Part shown: positions 7,129 through 16,838 of the stretch, one piece after another
Layout: the number at the start of each line of letters is the position of its first letter
How positions within the stretch are numbered: position 1 is the first letter of the stretch
Source of the DNA: Erysipelatoclostridium sp. AM42-17
Lineage (GTDB): Bacteria; Bacillota_I; Bacilli_A; Erysipelotrichales; Coprobacillaceae
Reading direction: 5' to 3'
NCBI RefSeq assembly: GCF_003480255.1
Contig: NZ_QUIN01000010.1
Location: 1 to 56,742 of the forward strand
DNA length: 56,742 bases
Notes under the pieces: generated by a model
Database searches by the model: none
Told to the model about the DNA's origin: nothing
What the model saw: the letters and a program-made list of their open reading frames with translations, nothing else
Translations under genes and position numbers: made by a program

Positions 7129-9372
7129 ATGAAGAATCCTTTAAATAAAAGAATTTTGAGATTATTAAAAGAAGAATGGGGTAAATATTTAGCTATTTTT
7201 CTTTTTATGGTAGTAACCATTGGATTTGTTTCTGGCTTTTTAGTGGCTGATAACAGTATGCTAACAAGTTACAATCAAAGTTTTGAAAAATATAATATTG
7301 AAAATGGGCATTTTGAACTCTATCAACAAGCAAATCAACAGTTGCTTAATGAATTAAAAAAAGAAGATGTTAAAATATATCGTCATTATTTTGTAGAAGA
7401 AAAAACAAAAGAAGTCAAAAGCACTTTACGTATTTTTAAACAAAATAAAAAAATAAATAAAGTATGTGTTATGTCAGGAAAACTTCCGCAAAATGATCAT
7501 CAAATCGCTATTGATAGAATGTATGCAACTAATAATCATCTTGAAATAGGTGATAATCTTACATTAAAAAATAAAAAATTTAAGATTACTGGATTAGTTG
7601 CTTTATCTGATTATAGTGCTTTATTTTCTAATAATGGAGATATGATGTTTGACGCTGTCAAGTTTGGGGTAGCTATTACCTCAAACAAGGCTTTTGATGA
7701 TTTTGGTCAAAGTCATTTACATTATAGTTATGCTTGGCGTTATCAAAAGCAGCCTAAAAATGAAACGAAAGAAAAAAACTTATCAGATGACTTTTTAAAA
7801 GTATTAAATAGTAAAACAGTGATTAAAGAATATACACCACATTATTTAAATCAAGCCATCAAATTTACTGGTGATGATATGGGTAGTGATAAAGCGATGA
7901 TTGTTGTTTTACTATACATTTTAATTGTCATTATGGCTTTTGTCTTTGCAGTAACAACAAACAATACTATTGTTAGTGAAGCATCAGTAATTGGAACACT
8001 AAGAGCTTCAGGTTATAGTCGTAAAGAATTGTTGAAATTTTATATTTGTTTGCCACTTATTGTAACCGTGATTGCTTGTATTGTTGGAAATATTTTAGGT
8101 TATACGTTGTTAAAAGATGTTTGTGCTGGTATGTACTATGGAAGTTACAGTTTACCTACCTTTAAAACTTTATTTAATAGTGAGGCATTTATCCTTACAA
8201 CGATTATTCCTTTTATTTTGATGTTAGTGATTAATGTCATCATGATCAGTTATAAACTTCAACTTAGTCCATTAAAATTCTTAAGACACGATTTTAAAAG
8301 AAAACAAACCACAAAGACATTACCACTTAAAAGATTACGTTTTTTCCATCGCTTTAGATTACGTATTATTTTCCAAAATATACCAAGTTATTTAACTTTA
8401 TTTGTTGGTATATTCTTTGCTAATGTGTTACTTATGTTTGGTATGATGATGACACCATTACTTAATCACTATCAAAGTGAAGTAGAAGATAATATGATTA
8501 GTCGTTATCAATATGTTTTAAAAGCACCAATGCCAACTGATACTCAAGGAGCAGAAGGTTATTATGCAACAACATTAAAGGCAATGCATAGTCAAAGTAA
8601 TGATGAGATAAGTGTTTATGGTGTTAAAAAGAATAGTGATTATGTTGATATTAAATGGAAAAATAATGGAGTTATGATTAGTGATGGTTACAGTGATAAA
8701 TATCAATTAAAGACAGGTGATACGATTACTTTAAAACAAAAATATGGAAGTAAAAAGTATAAATTTAAGGTTGCCGGTGTTTACCATTATCCAGCAGCAT
8801 TATCAATCTGGATGAATGAAAAACAATATCAAGATACTTTTGATGTTTACGCTCCAAATGGTTATTTTTCAAATCATAAGATTAAAGATATTGATGATCG
8901 CTGTATCGCTACAACCATTACAAAAGATGATTTAACAAAATTATCAAGGCAATTAGATGTATCTATGGGACAAATGTTCTATTTAGTTGATGCTTTTGCT
9001 ATTATCTTATTTGCTTTATTAATCTACTTGTTATCTAAGATTATTGTTGAAAAGAATAAAAATGCAATTTCAATGGTTAAAATTCTAGGTTATGAAAATA
9101 AAGAGATTAATCGTCTTTATTTAACAGCGACAACATGGGTTGTTGTCATTTCTACCCTTGCTTCATTATATTTGTCAAGAGTAGTGATAGATGCAATCTA
9201 TCGAGCTATGTTAGCTGATTTTTCAGGCTGGTTAACATTCTATATGCCTTCTACTATTTATATTAAGATGTTTGTGATGACAATGATAACATACTTTGTG
9301 GTATCAATTACTCAAATGAGAAGAATTAAGAAGGTCCCTATGGATGAAGCCTTAAAGAATGTAAATGATTAA
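7129..9372 (+). CDS. FtsX-like ABC transporter permease
   Basis: A 747-residue membrane subunit. One helix lies near 17-37, followed by a large extracellular domain (about 40-245), then three helices of a first FtsX module (about 256-375), a second helix near 420-445, another extracellular domain, and a final FtsX module (about 615-740). This two-module layout fits MacB-type or peptide-resistance exporters. The ATG at 7129 lies 9 nt after AGGTG; an upstream ATG at 7114 overlaps the ATPase gene and has no clear ribosome site. It is cotranscribed with the ATPase. The substrate is not evident. Confidence 0.88.
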   Translation: MKNPLNKRILRLLKEEWGKYLAIFLFMVVTIGFVSGFLVADNSMLTSYNQSFEKYNIENGHFELYQQANQQLLNELKKEDVKIYRHYFVEEKTKEVKSTLRIFKQNKKINKVCVMSGKLPQNDHQIAIDRMYATNNHLEIGDNLTLKNKKFKITGLVALSDYSALFSNNGDMMFDAVKFGVAITSNKAFDDFGQSHLHYSYAWRYQKQPKNETKEKNLSDDFLKVLNSKTVIKEYTPHYLNQAIKFTGDDMGSDKAMIVVLLYILIVIMAFVFAVTTNNTIVSEASVIGTLRASGYSRKELLKFYICLPLIVTVIACIVGNILGYTLLKDVCAGMYYGSYSLPTFKTLFNSEAFILTTIIPFILMLVINVIMISYKLQLSPLKFLRHDFKRKQTTKTLPLKRLRFFHRFRLRIIFQNIPSYLTLFVGIFFANVLLMFGMMMTPLLNHYQSEVEDNMISRYQYVLKAPMPTDTQGAEGYYATTLKAMHSQSNDEISVYGVKKNSDYVDIKWKNNGVMISDGYSDKYQLKTGDTITLKQKYGSKKYKFKVAGVYHYPAALSIWMNEKQYQDTFDVYAPNGYFSNHKIKDIDDRCIATTITKDDLTKLSRQLDVSMGQMFYLVDAFAIILFALLIYLLSKIIVEKNKNAISMVKILGYENKEINRLYLTATTWVVVISTLASLYLSRVVIDAIYRAMLADFSGWLTFYMPSTIYIKMFVMTMITYFVVSITQMRRIKKVPMDEALKNVND

Positions 9373-9387
9373 AAAAATCTGCTTACG

Positions 9388-9428
9388 TCAATTTTAAGTT
9401 TATGATATGATAAGACACGTAAAATTGA
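9388..9428 (+). promoter_or_regulatory. Inverted repeat around a putative promoter of the DUF2798 gene
   Basis: TCAATTTTA (9388-9396) and TAAAATTGA (9420-9428) form a perfect 9-bp dyad flanking TATGATATGAT, a plausible -10 region. The -35 element is weak. The repeat could be an operator, or an RNA stem if transcription starts further upstream. Confidence 0.4.
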
Positions 9429-9443
9429 ATATGAAATAAAATA

Positions 9444-9509
9444 ACGACATTAAATATCGTATAGCTATTGTCTGGTGGCTATTTATTGATATTTGATGTC
9501 GTTTTTTTT
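9444..9509 (+). terminator. Long terminator hairpin before the DUF2798 gene
   Basis: A 15-bp stem (9444-9458 with 9488-9502, one G-U) is followed by eight T. The 29-nt apical part folds further (ATAGC with GCTAT). It ends 20 nt before the next ATG. It may just terminate the exporter operon, or attenuate transcription from the promoter near 9400. No known riboswitch consensus was recognised. Confidence 0.75.
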
Positions 9510-9528
9510 AAGAACAAGGAGGAGACAG

Positions 9529-9849
9529 ATGATGCCAAAAACAAAATTTCAAAGTTTCATTTTTACTATTTTTATGGTTTTTTTAATGGTGTTTTGTATG
9601 ACAATTTATACGCTTTCGATTCAATTAGGAACGCTAAATAGCCAAGTCTTTTATATGGCAATAAAAGAGATGTGGCTAGAATATATCGTTGTTTTTTTAT
9701 TAATCTTTTTTGTTATGACGAATAGATCAATAAAGACTGCAAGAAAGATGACAGATTTCAAAACAATATCACCTATTTTTATGACCTTATTAATACAATG
9801 TTTAACTGTATGCCAAATTGTCCCTGTGATAACTTTATTTGCGATATGA
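9529..9849 (+). CDS. DUF2798 family membrane protein
   Basis: A 106-residue integral membrane protein. It starts MMPKTKFQSFIFT and has two to three hydrophobic helices (about 9-30, 44-62, 82-103), including the IKEMWLEYIVVF segment typical of DUF2798. The function of the family is unknown. AAGGAGGAG precedes the first ATG; the second ATG, one codon later, is equally possible. It stands alone between a strong terminator and a non-coding gap, so it has its own regulation through the leader at 9388-9509. Confidence 0.75.
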   Translation: MMPKTKFQSFIFTIFMVFLMVFCMTIYTLSIQLGTLNSQVFYMAIKEMWLEYIVVFLLIFFVMTNRSIKTARKMTDFKTISPIFMTLLIQCLTVCQIVPVITLFAI

Positions 9850-9990
9850 TACATCATGGTATAGGGGCAGATTGTTTTTTTATATGGCTAAAACTGATGG
9901 TTGAATGCTTTCCTATGGCACTATGTTTACAATTATTTTTTGTATGACTTTTTGTAAGGACTGTTTTTAGAAAGATTTTTTAATTAAAAG

Positions 9991-10016
9991 AGGGGTTACT
10001 GTTAACAGTAACCCCT
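9991..10016 (-). terminator. Terminator of the enolase operon
   Basis: A 26-nt perfect palindrome (13-bp arms) lies about 25 nt downstream of the enolase stop. The minus strand continues CTTTT. The rest of the gap 9850-10039 shows nothing recognisable. Confidence 0.65.
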
Positions 10017-10039
10017 TTACATATGTTATTTCATTATCT

Positions 10040-11347
<1,308 letters not shown>

Positions 11348-11908
11348 TTAACAAATAATAAGTTGTTCAATCGTTTTACCTTGACTATATTCATCATTTA
11401 TTTGTTTAATACACTGATCAAACTGACAAAATAGATGATAACTATCTTGAACATTCTTATATACTTTCCAATATCCACAGTATTGACATTTTTGATGGTG
11501 AATAAACCCTAAAACATCACATAATGGATAACCTAGAAAGAGACCAATTTCATGAGGGTACTCCTCATATTGGTTTAAACGGTACTCTAAGTGGTCTAAG
11601 GTATGATCAAGATGATCTAAAGGATAATCATACTGGCATAAAAAAGAATGAATTTGTGTGTGATTTAATAAAGAAGATAAATAGTCTTCTTGATATAGAT
11701 AAATCGTTACTCTTTTTTTACCGGTATAAAATAAACGAATAGATAGATGAAAACGATGAAGTTTCTTATTATATAAATCAACTAATTCTTTGAGATTAGA
11801 AAACTTAAAGCAGGGAATATGAAACATATTCGCTACTTTTAAGTTTTGTAAGACACAAGCACAGTGTTTGACTAATAAAGTTTCAAACTCTTTTTGATGA
11901 GCTAACAT
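11348..11908 (-). CDS. DUF3793 family protein
   Basis: A 186-residue cytoplasmic protein of unknown function. The family hallmarks visible are HCACVLQNLKVANMF near the N-terminus (HCAP-x-L-x-GxK-x-AN in relatives), HEIGLFLGYPLCDVLGFI (about 119-136) and the CxxCGYWKVY segment (about 142-151). Its start ATG overlaps the stop of the NrdI-like gene by one base, so translation is probably coupled. Shared transcription from a promoter with two metal boxes predicts expression under metal limitation. The cysteines and histidines might bind metal; this is inference. Confidence 0.8.
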   Translation of the reverse strand: MLAHQKEFETLLVKHCACVLQNLKVANMFHIPCFKFSNLKELVDLYNKKLHRFHLSIRLFYTGKKRVTIYLYQEDYLSSLLNHTQIHSFLCQYDYPLDHLDHTLDHLEYRLNQYEEYPHEIGLFLGYPLCDVLGFIHHQKCQYCGYWKVYKNVQDSYHLFCQFDQCIKQINDEYSQGKTIEQLIIC

Positions 11909-12255
11909 TATTGAATTAATTTTTTAATTTCTTCAATATCGTCATCTGTTCCATCATTTTCTACTTTATATAAACATTCAACATGATATTCATCAGCAAT
12001 CTTATCACCTGCTTGACAATATGCTTCCCCATATCCAGTATCTCCAGAAACAACAACACCTTTTAAGTGTTCACTATTTCCTTTTAAGAAATCTTCTACT
12101 TCCATAGGGACATCTCCATATCCATCAGTATAAGTAAAGATAATATAATCTTCATTGACTGTTTCACTACCATCTTGAATTTGTAAAGCGTCTACGCCTA
12201 AACGATCAACAATAGACTCAACGTTTCCAGTTCTTGATGCAAATACGACTTTCAT
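11908..12255 (-). CDS. NrdI-like flavoprotein (flavodoxin fold)
   Basis: A 115-residue flavodoxin-fold protein. The phosphate loop SRTGNVE (about 6-12), YTDGYGDVP (about 43-51) and SGDTGYGEAYCQAGDKI (about 70-86), followed by a GTDDDI stretch, resemble NrdI. NrdI is the flavoprotein that supplies oxidant for assembling the Mn cofactor of class Ib ribonucleotide reductase. No nrdE or nrdF is nearby, so a general flavodoxin role remains possible. The ATG at 12253-12255 has AAAGGAGGAA upstream; an in-frame start at 12291 lies within the operator. Two strong dyad boxes precede it, which fits induction during iron limitation. Confidence 0.75.
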   Translation of the reverse strand: MKVVFASRTGNVESIVDRLGVDALQIQDGSETVNEDYIIFTYTDGYGDVPMEVEDFLKGNSEHLKGVVVSGDTGYGEAYCQAGDKIADEYHVECLYKVENDGTDDDIEEIKKLIQ

Positions 12256-12269
12256 TTTATTCCTCCTTT

Positions 12270-12287
12270 GGTTAGCAATGTCTAACT
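12270..12287 (-). promoter_or_regulatory. Metal-box candidate 6
   Basis: GGTTAG-CAATGT-CTAACT. It lies directly before the ribosome site of the NrdI-like gene, on the leader side of the promoter. Confidence 0.65.
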
Positions 12288-12296
12288 TCATATATA

Positions 12297-12314
12297 AGTT
12301 AGCACAAACTAACT
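12297..12314 (-). promoter_or_regulatory. Metal-box candidate 7
   Basis: AGTTAG-CACAAA-CTAACT, a perfect 6+6 dyad. On the minus strand a TTGACT (12325-12320) precedes it, with TAACTT/TATATG as possible -10 elements, so bound repressor would cover the promoter core. Confidence 0.7.
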
Positions 12315-12343
12315 TATAAAGTCAAGAATTATAACCAATCCTA

Positions 12344-12372
12344 TTGACAATGAATACATATATGTATATATT
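12344..12372 (+). promoter_or_regulatory. Promoter of the zinc-export operon
   Basis: TTGACA (12344-12349), 17 nt, TATATT (12367-12372). The predicted start near 12379 falls inside the ArsR-type operator. Confidence 0.75.
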
Positions 12373-12375
12373 TAT

Positions 12376-12395
12376 ATATGAAGATATGTTCATAT
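12376..12395 (+). promoter_or_regulatory. ArsR/SmtB-family operator
   Basis: ATATGAA-GATATG-TTCATAT, a 7-bp dyad with a 6-nt centre. It resembles known SmtB/CzrA/CadC operators with ATGAA and TTCAT half-sites. It lies 16 nt before the regulator gene, suggesting autoregulation. Confidence 0.7.
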
Positions 12396-12411
12396 GAGAA
12401 AGGGTGATTGA

Positions 12412-12762
12412 ATGGCAGATAGTCAAAATGATTTTCTTGTAGCACATGAAGAACTTGTTAATCGTGTGTTAGAAAAACAACCTGATGACGAATATCTATA
12501 CGATTTAGCTGAGTTATTTAAAGTATTTGGAGATTCTACACGTATTAAGATTCTTTATGCTTTATTTGAAAGTGAACTTTGTGTTGGGGATATCGCACAA
12601 ATTCTAGGACTTTCTCAATCAGCAGTTAGTCATCAACTTAGAATCTTAAAAGATTCCAAATTAGTGAAGTTTAGAAGAGATGGAAAGATTATTTTCTATT
12701 CATTGGATGATGATCATGTCCGTAATATTATTTCCATGGGAATGGAACATGTTGAAGAATAA
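12412..12762 (+). CDS. ArsR/SmtB-family zinc-sensing repressor
   Basis: A 116-residue winged-helix repressor. The DNA-binding helix carries LGLSQSAVSHQLRILKD (about 65-81). The C-terminal helix holds D-x-H-x10-H-x-x-E, the complete alpha-5 Zn(II) site of SmtB/CzrA. The N-terminal CxC lead/cadmium site of CadC is absent. Zinc, cobalt or nickel are therefore the expected inducers. GAAAGGGTGATTG precedes the ATG. It controls itself and the two downstream genes, a small HMA protein and a P-type ATPase, through the dyad at 12376-12395. Confidence 0.92.
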   Translation: MADSQNDFLVAHEELVNRVLEKQPDDEYLYDLAELFKVFGDSTRIKILYALFESELCVGDIAQILGLSQSAVSHQLRILKDSKLVKFRRDGKIIFYSLDDDHVRNIISMGMEHVEE

Positions 12763-12775
12763 GGAGAAAATAAAA

Positions 12776-12994
12776 ATGAAAAAAACATATAAAGTAGAAG
12801 TAGATTGTGCAAACTGTGCAGCAAAAATGGAAGAAGCAACAAAAAATACGAAAGGTGTTAAAGATGCTACTTTAAGTTTTATGACTTTAAAATTAAAAGT
12901 TGAATTTGAAGATGGTGTCGATGAAAAAGAAGTGATGAAAGAGGTTCTTAAAAACTGTAAAGTAGTTGAAGATGATTGTGAAATTTATTTATAA
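12776..12994 (+). CDS. Stand-alone heavy-metal-associated (HMA) domain protein
   Basis: A 72-residue ferredoxin-like HMA domain with the metal-binding motif DCANCAAKM (C11, C14). In most ZntA/CadA pumps this domain is the N-terminus of the ATPase; here it is a separate gene directly before an ATPase that lacks it. It probably delivers Zn(II) or Cd(II) to the pump or buffers it in the cytoplasm. The acidic tail EDDCEIYL adds another cysteine. Start choice: AAGGAGAAAAT lies before the ATG at 12776. Confidence 0.9.
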   Translation: MKKTYKVEVDCANCAAKMEEATKNTKGVKDATLSFMTLKLKVEFEDGVDEKEVMKEVLKNCKVVEDDCEIYL

Positions 12995-13007
12995 AGGGTG
13001 ATTTTTA

Positions 13008-14879
13008 ATGAATAAAAAACAAAAAAAGATATTACAAAGAATTATTATTTCAATTGTAATATTAATTGTAGTGACAATACTTTGCTATACAACAAAATTA
13101 AATCAATATGTAGAAATAGCATTGTATTTAGTGGCTTATTTTGTTATTGGGTATGATATTTTAAAGAAAGCCTTCAAGGGAATTTTAAATAAGCAAGTCT
13201 TTGATGAAAACTTTTTAATGGCTGTTGCAACAGTCGGAGCGATAGGCTTAGGTGATTTCAAAGAAGGCGTTGCGGTTATGCTTTTCTATCAAATTGGAGA
13301 ATTATTCCAAAGTGTAGCCGTAGGTAAAAGTAGAAAGAATATTGCAGCATTAATGGATATTAGACCAGACTACGCTAATATGATGGTTGATGGTCAATTA
13401 GAAAAAGTAGATCCTGATGATGTTCAAATTGGAAGTGAAATCATTGTTCATCCCGGTGAAAAAGTACCTATTGATGGAATTGTAAAAGAAGGACATGCTT
13501 CTTTAAATACCAGTGCTTTAACAGGTGAAAGTGTACCACGTGATGTTAAAGTAGGTGATGAAGTGGTAAGTGGTTGTGTTAATATGACCGGTGTACTTAC
13601 TATTAAAACAACTAAAGAGTTTGGTGAATCAACAGTATCTAAAATTCTTGATTTAGTTGAAAACTCAAGCATGAAAAAATCAAGATCAGAAAACTTTATT
13701 ACTAAATTTGCTAAATACTATACCCCAGCTGTATGTTATAGTGCTTTGGCTTTAGCTATCATTCCACCTCTTGTATTACTGGTAATGAGTCAACCACCAA
13801 GAGTTCAAGATTGGATTATTCGTGCTTTAACATTCTTGGTTATTAGTTGTCCTTGCGCCCTTGTTATTTCTATTCCATTAAGTTTCTTTGGGGGAATAGG
13901 TTGTGCTTCAACAAATGGTATTCTTGTTAAAGGGTCAAATTATCTAGAAGCACTCGCAAGTACAAAATGTATTGTTTTTGATAAAACAGGAACACTTACT
14001 AAAGGTGTATTTGAAGTAACTGGAATTTATCCAAGTGCAGGATATGATCAAAATAGTTTATTATATTATGGAGCCTATGTAGAAAGTGGTTCTAATCATC
14101 CAATTAGTTTAAGTTTAAAGAAAGCATATGGACAAAAGATTGATAATGATTTAGTAAAAGATATTCAAGAAATTGCTGGTCATGGAGTACAAGCTACAGT
14201 TGATGGGCATGTTGTCTTTGGCGGTAACATGAAACTGATGAAACGTGAGAATATAGTAGTTGATCAAGTTCATGATGAAGGAACTGTGGTTTATATTGCT
14301 GTAAATCAAAAATATGCCGGATGTATTGTTATTTCTGATGTCATCAAAGAAACAACAAAAGAAGCTATTACAGGATTAAAACATCAAGGTATAAAGACTG
14401 TCATGTTGACAGGTGATAGTGAAAATGCAGCTCAACGTGTAGCTAATCAAGTTGGTTTGGATGAATATCATAGTGAATTATTACCTGGAGATAAGGTAGA
14501 ACAAGTAGAACGATTACTTCAACAAAAAGGTGAAAAAGATAAATTAGCTTTTGTTGGAGATGGTATTAATGATGCACCCGTTTTATCAAGAGCAGACATT
14601 GGAATTGCCATGGGAGCCCTTGGTAGTGATGCGGCAATTGAAGCAGCGGATATTGTATTAATGGATGATGATCCAGCTAAAATCTCTCAAGCAATGAAAA
14701 TATCTAGAAAAACATTAAAGATTGTAAAACAAAATATTGTTTTTGCATTAACTGTCAAAGCAGTATGTTTAGTGTTAGGGGCTTTAGGTATTGCTAATAT
14801 GTGGATTGCGATATTTGCTGATGTAGGTGTCATGGTACTGGCTGTATTGAATGCCACAAGAGCTTTAAGAATTAAATAA
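13008..14879 (+). CDS. Zn/Cd-exporting P1B-type ATPase (ZntA/CadA family)
   Basis: A 623-residue ATP-driven efflux pump of the cytoplasmic membrane. TGES is near 171, the transmembrane ion motif SCPCALV near 281-286, the phosphorylation motif DKTGTLTKG near 324-332 and GDGINDAPVLS near 518. The CPC motif and a late membrane segment with K-x-V-CLVLGALG fit the P1B-2 (Zn/Cd/Pb) group. It begins directly with membrane helices; its HMA domain is encoded by the preceding gene. With the alpha-5 ArsR sensor this is a self-contained zinc detoxification operon. Confidence 0.94.
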   Translation: MNKKQKKILQRIIISIVILIVVTILCYTTKLNQYVEIALYLVAYFVIGYDILKKAFKGILNKQVFDENFLMAVATVGAIGLGDFKEGVAVMLFYQIGELFQSVAVGKSRKNIAALMDIRPDYANMMVDGQLEKVDPDDVQIGSEIIVHPGEKVPIDGIVKEGHASLNTSALTGESVPRDVKVGDEVVSGCVNMTGVLTIKTTKEFGESTVSKILDLVENSSMKKSRSENFITKFAKYYTPAVCYSALALAIIPPLVLLVMSQPPRVQDWIIRALTFLVISCPCALVISIPLSFFGGIGCASTNGILVKGSNYLEALASTKCIVFDKTGTLTKGVFEVTGIYPSAGYDQNSLLYYGAYVESGSNHPISLSLKKAYGQKIDNDLVKDIQEIAGHGVQATVDGHVVFGGNMKLMKRENIVVDQVHDEGTVVYIAVNQKYAGCIVISDVIKETTKEAITGLKHQGIKTVMLTGDSENAAQRVANQVGLDEYHSELLPGDKVEQVERLLQQKGEKDKLAFVGDGINDAPVLSRADIGIAMGALGSDAAIEAADIVLMDDDPAKISQAMKISRKTLKIVKQNIVFALTVKAVCLVLGALGIANMWIAIFADVGVMVLAVLNATRALRIK

Positions 14880-14881
14880 TA

Positions 14882-14920
14882 AATAACGCTTAGAATGATT
14901 TCTAAGCGTTATTCTTTTTT
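14882..14920. terminator. Bidirectional terminator between convergent genes
   Basis: A 14-bp stem (14882-14895 with 14900-14913) and a TGAT loop, with T-rich flanks in both directions. It contains the stop codon of the minus-strand penicillin-binding protein. Confidence 0.9.
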
Positions 14921-16783
14921 AAACCAATAAACAATCCCATTTTCATCATTTTCCCCAGTAAGAGGGTTAATAGCAATTTTGATAATATGTGAATTGGCTT
15001 TATACCAGGTTGGCTTCTTTTTGGTTGCGCTATGTTTCATCATATCAATAAAGATATTTTTAACAAGTTGTTTTTCTTGATCGTTAATGATTTTTTGATT
15101 ATCGTCATAGCCAGACCATCCTGTAATTAAGATATCAGGAGTATAACCTACAATTAAGTTATCATAATCAGTGCTTCCGGTTTTACAGGCAACGGGAAAG
15201 TCAAGATGATATTGACCCATAGTGGCATTTAAATAAGTAGAAAACTGATTATTAAAAGTGCCAGTTAAAAGATGAGAGAGTAATAAACAGGTTGTTTGGT
15301 CTAGTTTTTGAATAGGTTTTTCTTTATTTTGATAGAGTATATGTCCTTGATGGTCTTTAATACATTTAATTGTATAGATAGGTTTATATTGACCACTATG
15401 AGCAATGGTATTATAAGCGTTAGATAAATCATAGATATTCGTTGATAATGTTCCTAGAGCTAAAGAAGCGTTGTTTTTAACAGGAAAATGAAAATCTTTG
15501 AGGAATTGATATAAAGTATTGGTTCCTAAAAATAAATGAGTCTTTAAGGCATAAATATTGTCGCTTACAGCAATGGCTTGGGCAAGAGTAATTTCTTTAT
15601 AGGCATATTTATTATTAAAGTTAGCAGGTGCATAGGTTGTACCATCTTTTAATTTAAATGTTGTCGGTTCACACATAAATTTGGTTGTGGGATTAAACCC
15701 ATTTTCTAAAGCAAGATAGTAAAGAAAGGGTTTCATGGTACTGCCAATTTGTCTTTTACATTTTAATACGCGATTATATTGGGAAAGATTGTAATCTTTA
15801 CCACCAACTAATGCTTGGATTTGACTGGTTTTAGGTTGGGTAATAATAAAAGCTGTTTGAATGTTGGAAGTAATGTTTTGATCTTTAATACTTTGATTAA
15901 GGGCTTTTTGATAATCAGGATTAAGAGCGGTATAGATATTGAGTCCTTTATTTAAATACTTTTGATGATAGAAGCCAAGACTTTTAAGCTCTTGAATGAC
16001 AGCATCTTTATAATAATAAGTAGACATATTTTCTTGAATCTGGTGACTTGAAGCAAGAGTAAGTTTACTTCCAGCAACTTGATGACTTTTCTTTTTAGAA
16101 ATCATTTTTTGTTTAACCATGGCATTGAGTACTAATTTTTGTCTTTGTTTAGCGCTATTTGGATGTAATAAGGGTGAATAGTAACCTGGACCATTAATAA
16201 CGCCAGCAAGGATGGTTGCTTCATTAAGGTTTAAATCTTTTGCTTTTTTGTTATAAAAATAATGGGCAGCATTTTCAATACCATAGATACCATGACCAAA
16301 ATAGACATTATTAATATAACCCTCTAATATTTCATCTTTAGAAAGATGAGTTTCTAACTGCATAGTTAAAAAAGCTTCCTTGATCTTTCTTGTCCATGTC
16401 TTTTCATTTGTTAAATAGAGTAAACGAGCATACTGCTGAGAAATGGTACTGGCTCCTTGACTCTTTTTTTGATTCATAATGTTTGTTTTGATGGCTCTGG
16501 AGATCCCTTTGATATCAAAACCATGATGTTGATAAAATCTTTGATCTTCAATAGCGACAATACTTTTTTTAAAATAGGGGCTGACTTGATCTAATGATAC
16601 GTATTGCCCACTATAATCATTAATATTTTGATAATAAAGTTTATTATTTTGATCATATAACTTTATATAACGATTCTTATTTAAATCAGGTTCCCCTTTT
16701 AAATAGGCAACACTATAAAGAATACCTAATGTCGCTACTATGCCAATACAACAATAAATAACAAATTTTCCTATTTTCCTCAT
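14909..16783 (-). CDS. Class A penicillin-binding protein (transglycosylase/transpeptidase)
   Basis: A 624-residue bifunctional peptidoglycan synthase anchored by one N-terminal helix (about 6-25). The GT51 glycosyltransferase domain spans about 45-235, with EDQRFYQHHGFD containing the catalytic Glu, and QGASTISQQ. The transpeptidase domain has SxxK in GSTMKPF, SDN and the KTGS triad (CKTGSTD). It lacks long C-terminal extensions. The start at 16781-16783 is chosen for GGTGAT upstream. It is divergent from the DUF1934 gene with a compact intergenic region. PbpF- or Pbp1-like roles in wall growth or the spore are both possible. Confidence 0.93.
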   Translation of the reverse strand: MRKIGKFVIYCCIGIVATLGILYSVAYLKGEPDLNKNRYIKLYDQNNKLYYQNINDYSGQYVSLDQVSPYFKKSIVAIEDQRFYQHHGFDIKGISRAIKTNIMNQKKSQGASTISQQYARLLYLTNEKTWTRKIKEAFLTMQLETHLSKDEILEGYINNVYFGHGIYGIENAAHYFYNKKAKDLNLNEATILAGVINGPGYYSPLLHPNSAKQRQKLVLNAMVKQKMISKKKSHQVAGSKLTLASSHQIQENMSTYYYKDAVIQELKSLGFYHQKYLNKGLNIYTALNPDYQKALNQSIKDQNITSNIQTAFIITQPKTSQIQALVGGKDYNLSQYNRVLKCKRQIGSTMKPFLYYLALENGFNPTTKFMCEPTTFKLKDGTTYAPANFNNKYAYKEITLAQAIAVSDNIYALKTHLFLGTNTLYQFLKDFHFPVKNNASLALGTLSTNIYDLSNAYNTIAHSGQYKPIYTIKCIKDHQGHILYQNKEKPIQKLDQTTCLLLSHLLTGTFNNQFSTYLNATMGQYHLDFPVACKTGSTDYDNLIVGYTPDILITGWSGYDDNQKIINDQEKQLVKNIFIDMMKHSATKKKPTWYKANSHIIKIAINPLTGENDENGIVYWFKKE

Positions 16784-16814
16784 TATGATCACCAATTTCA
16801 TTCTTACCAATTTA

Positions 16815-16823
16815 TGCTATAAT
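16815..16823 (+). promoter_or_regulatory. Extended -10 promoter for the DUF1934 gene
   Basis: TATGCTATAAT contains a TGC extension and a perfect TATAAT at 16818-16823. The -35 region is weak. Transcription should start near 16830, leaving under 10 nt of leader, just enough for GGTGAT. Confidence 0.6.
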
Positions 16824-16838
16824 ATGCACGGTGATATA

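Noticed and set aside
9444..9509. Known riboswitch (fluoride, preQ1, guanidine, purine) before the DUF2798 gene
   Set aside because: None of the conserved core motifs of these classes is visible; only the hairpin and T tract can be supported.
12680..12775. N-terminal extension of the HMA protein overlapping the ArsR gene
   Set aside because: The extension lacks similarity to HMA proteins, while the ATG at 12776 has a good ribosome site and gives a complete domain.
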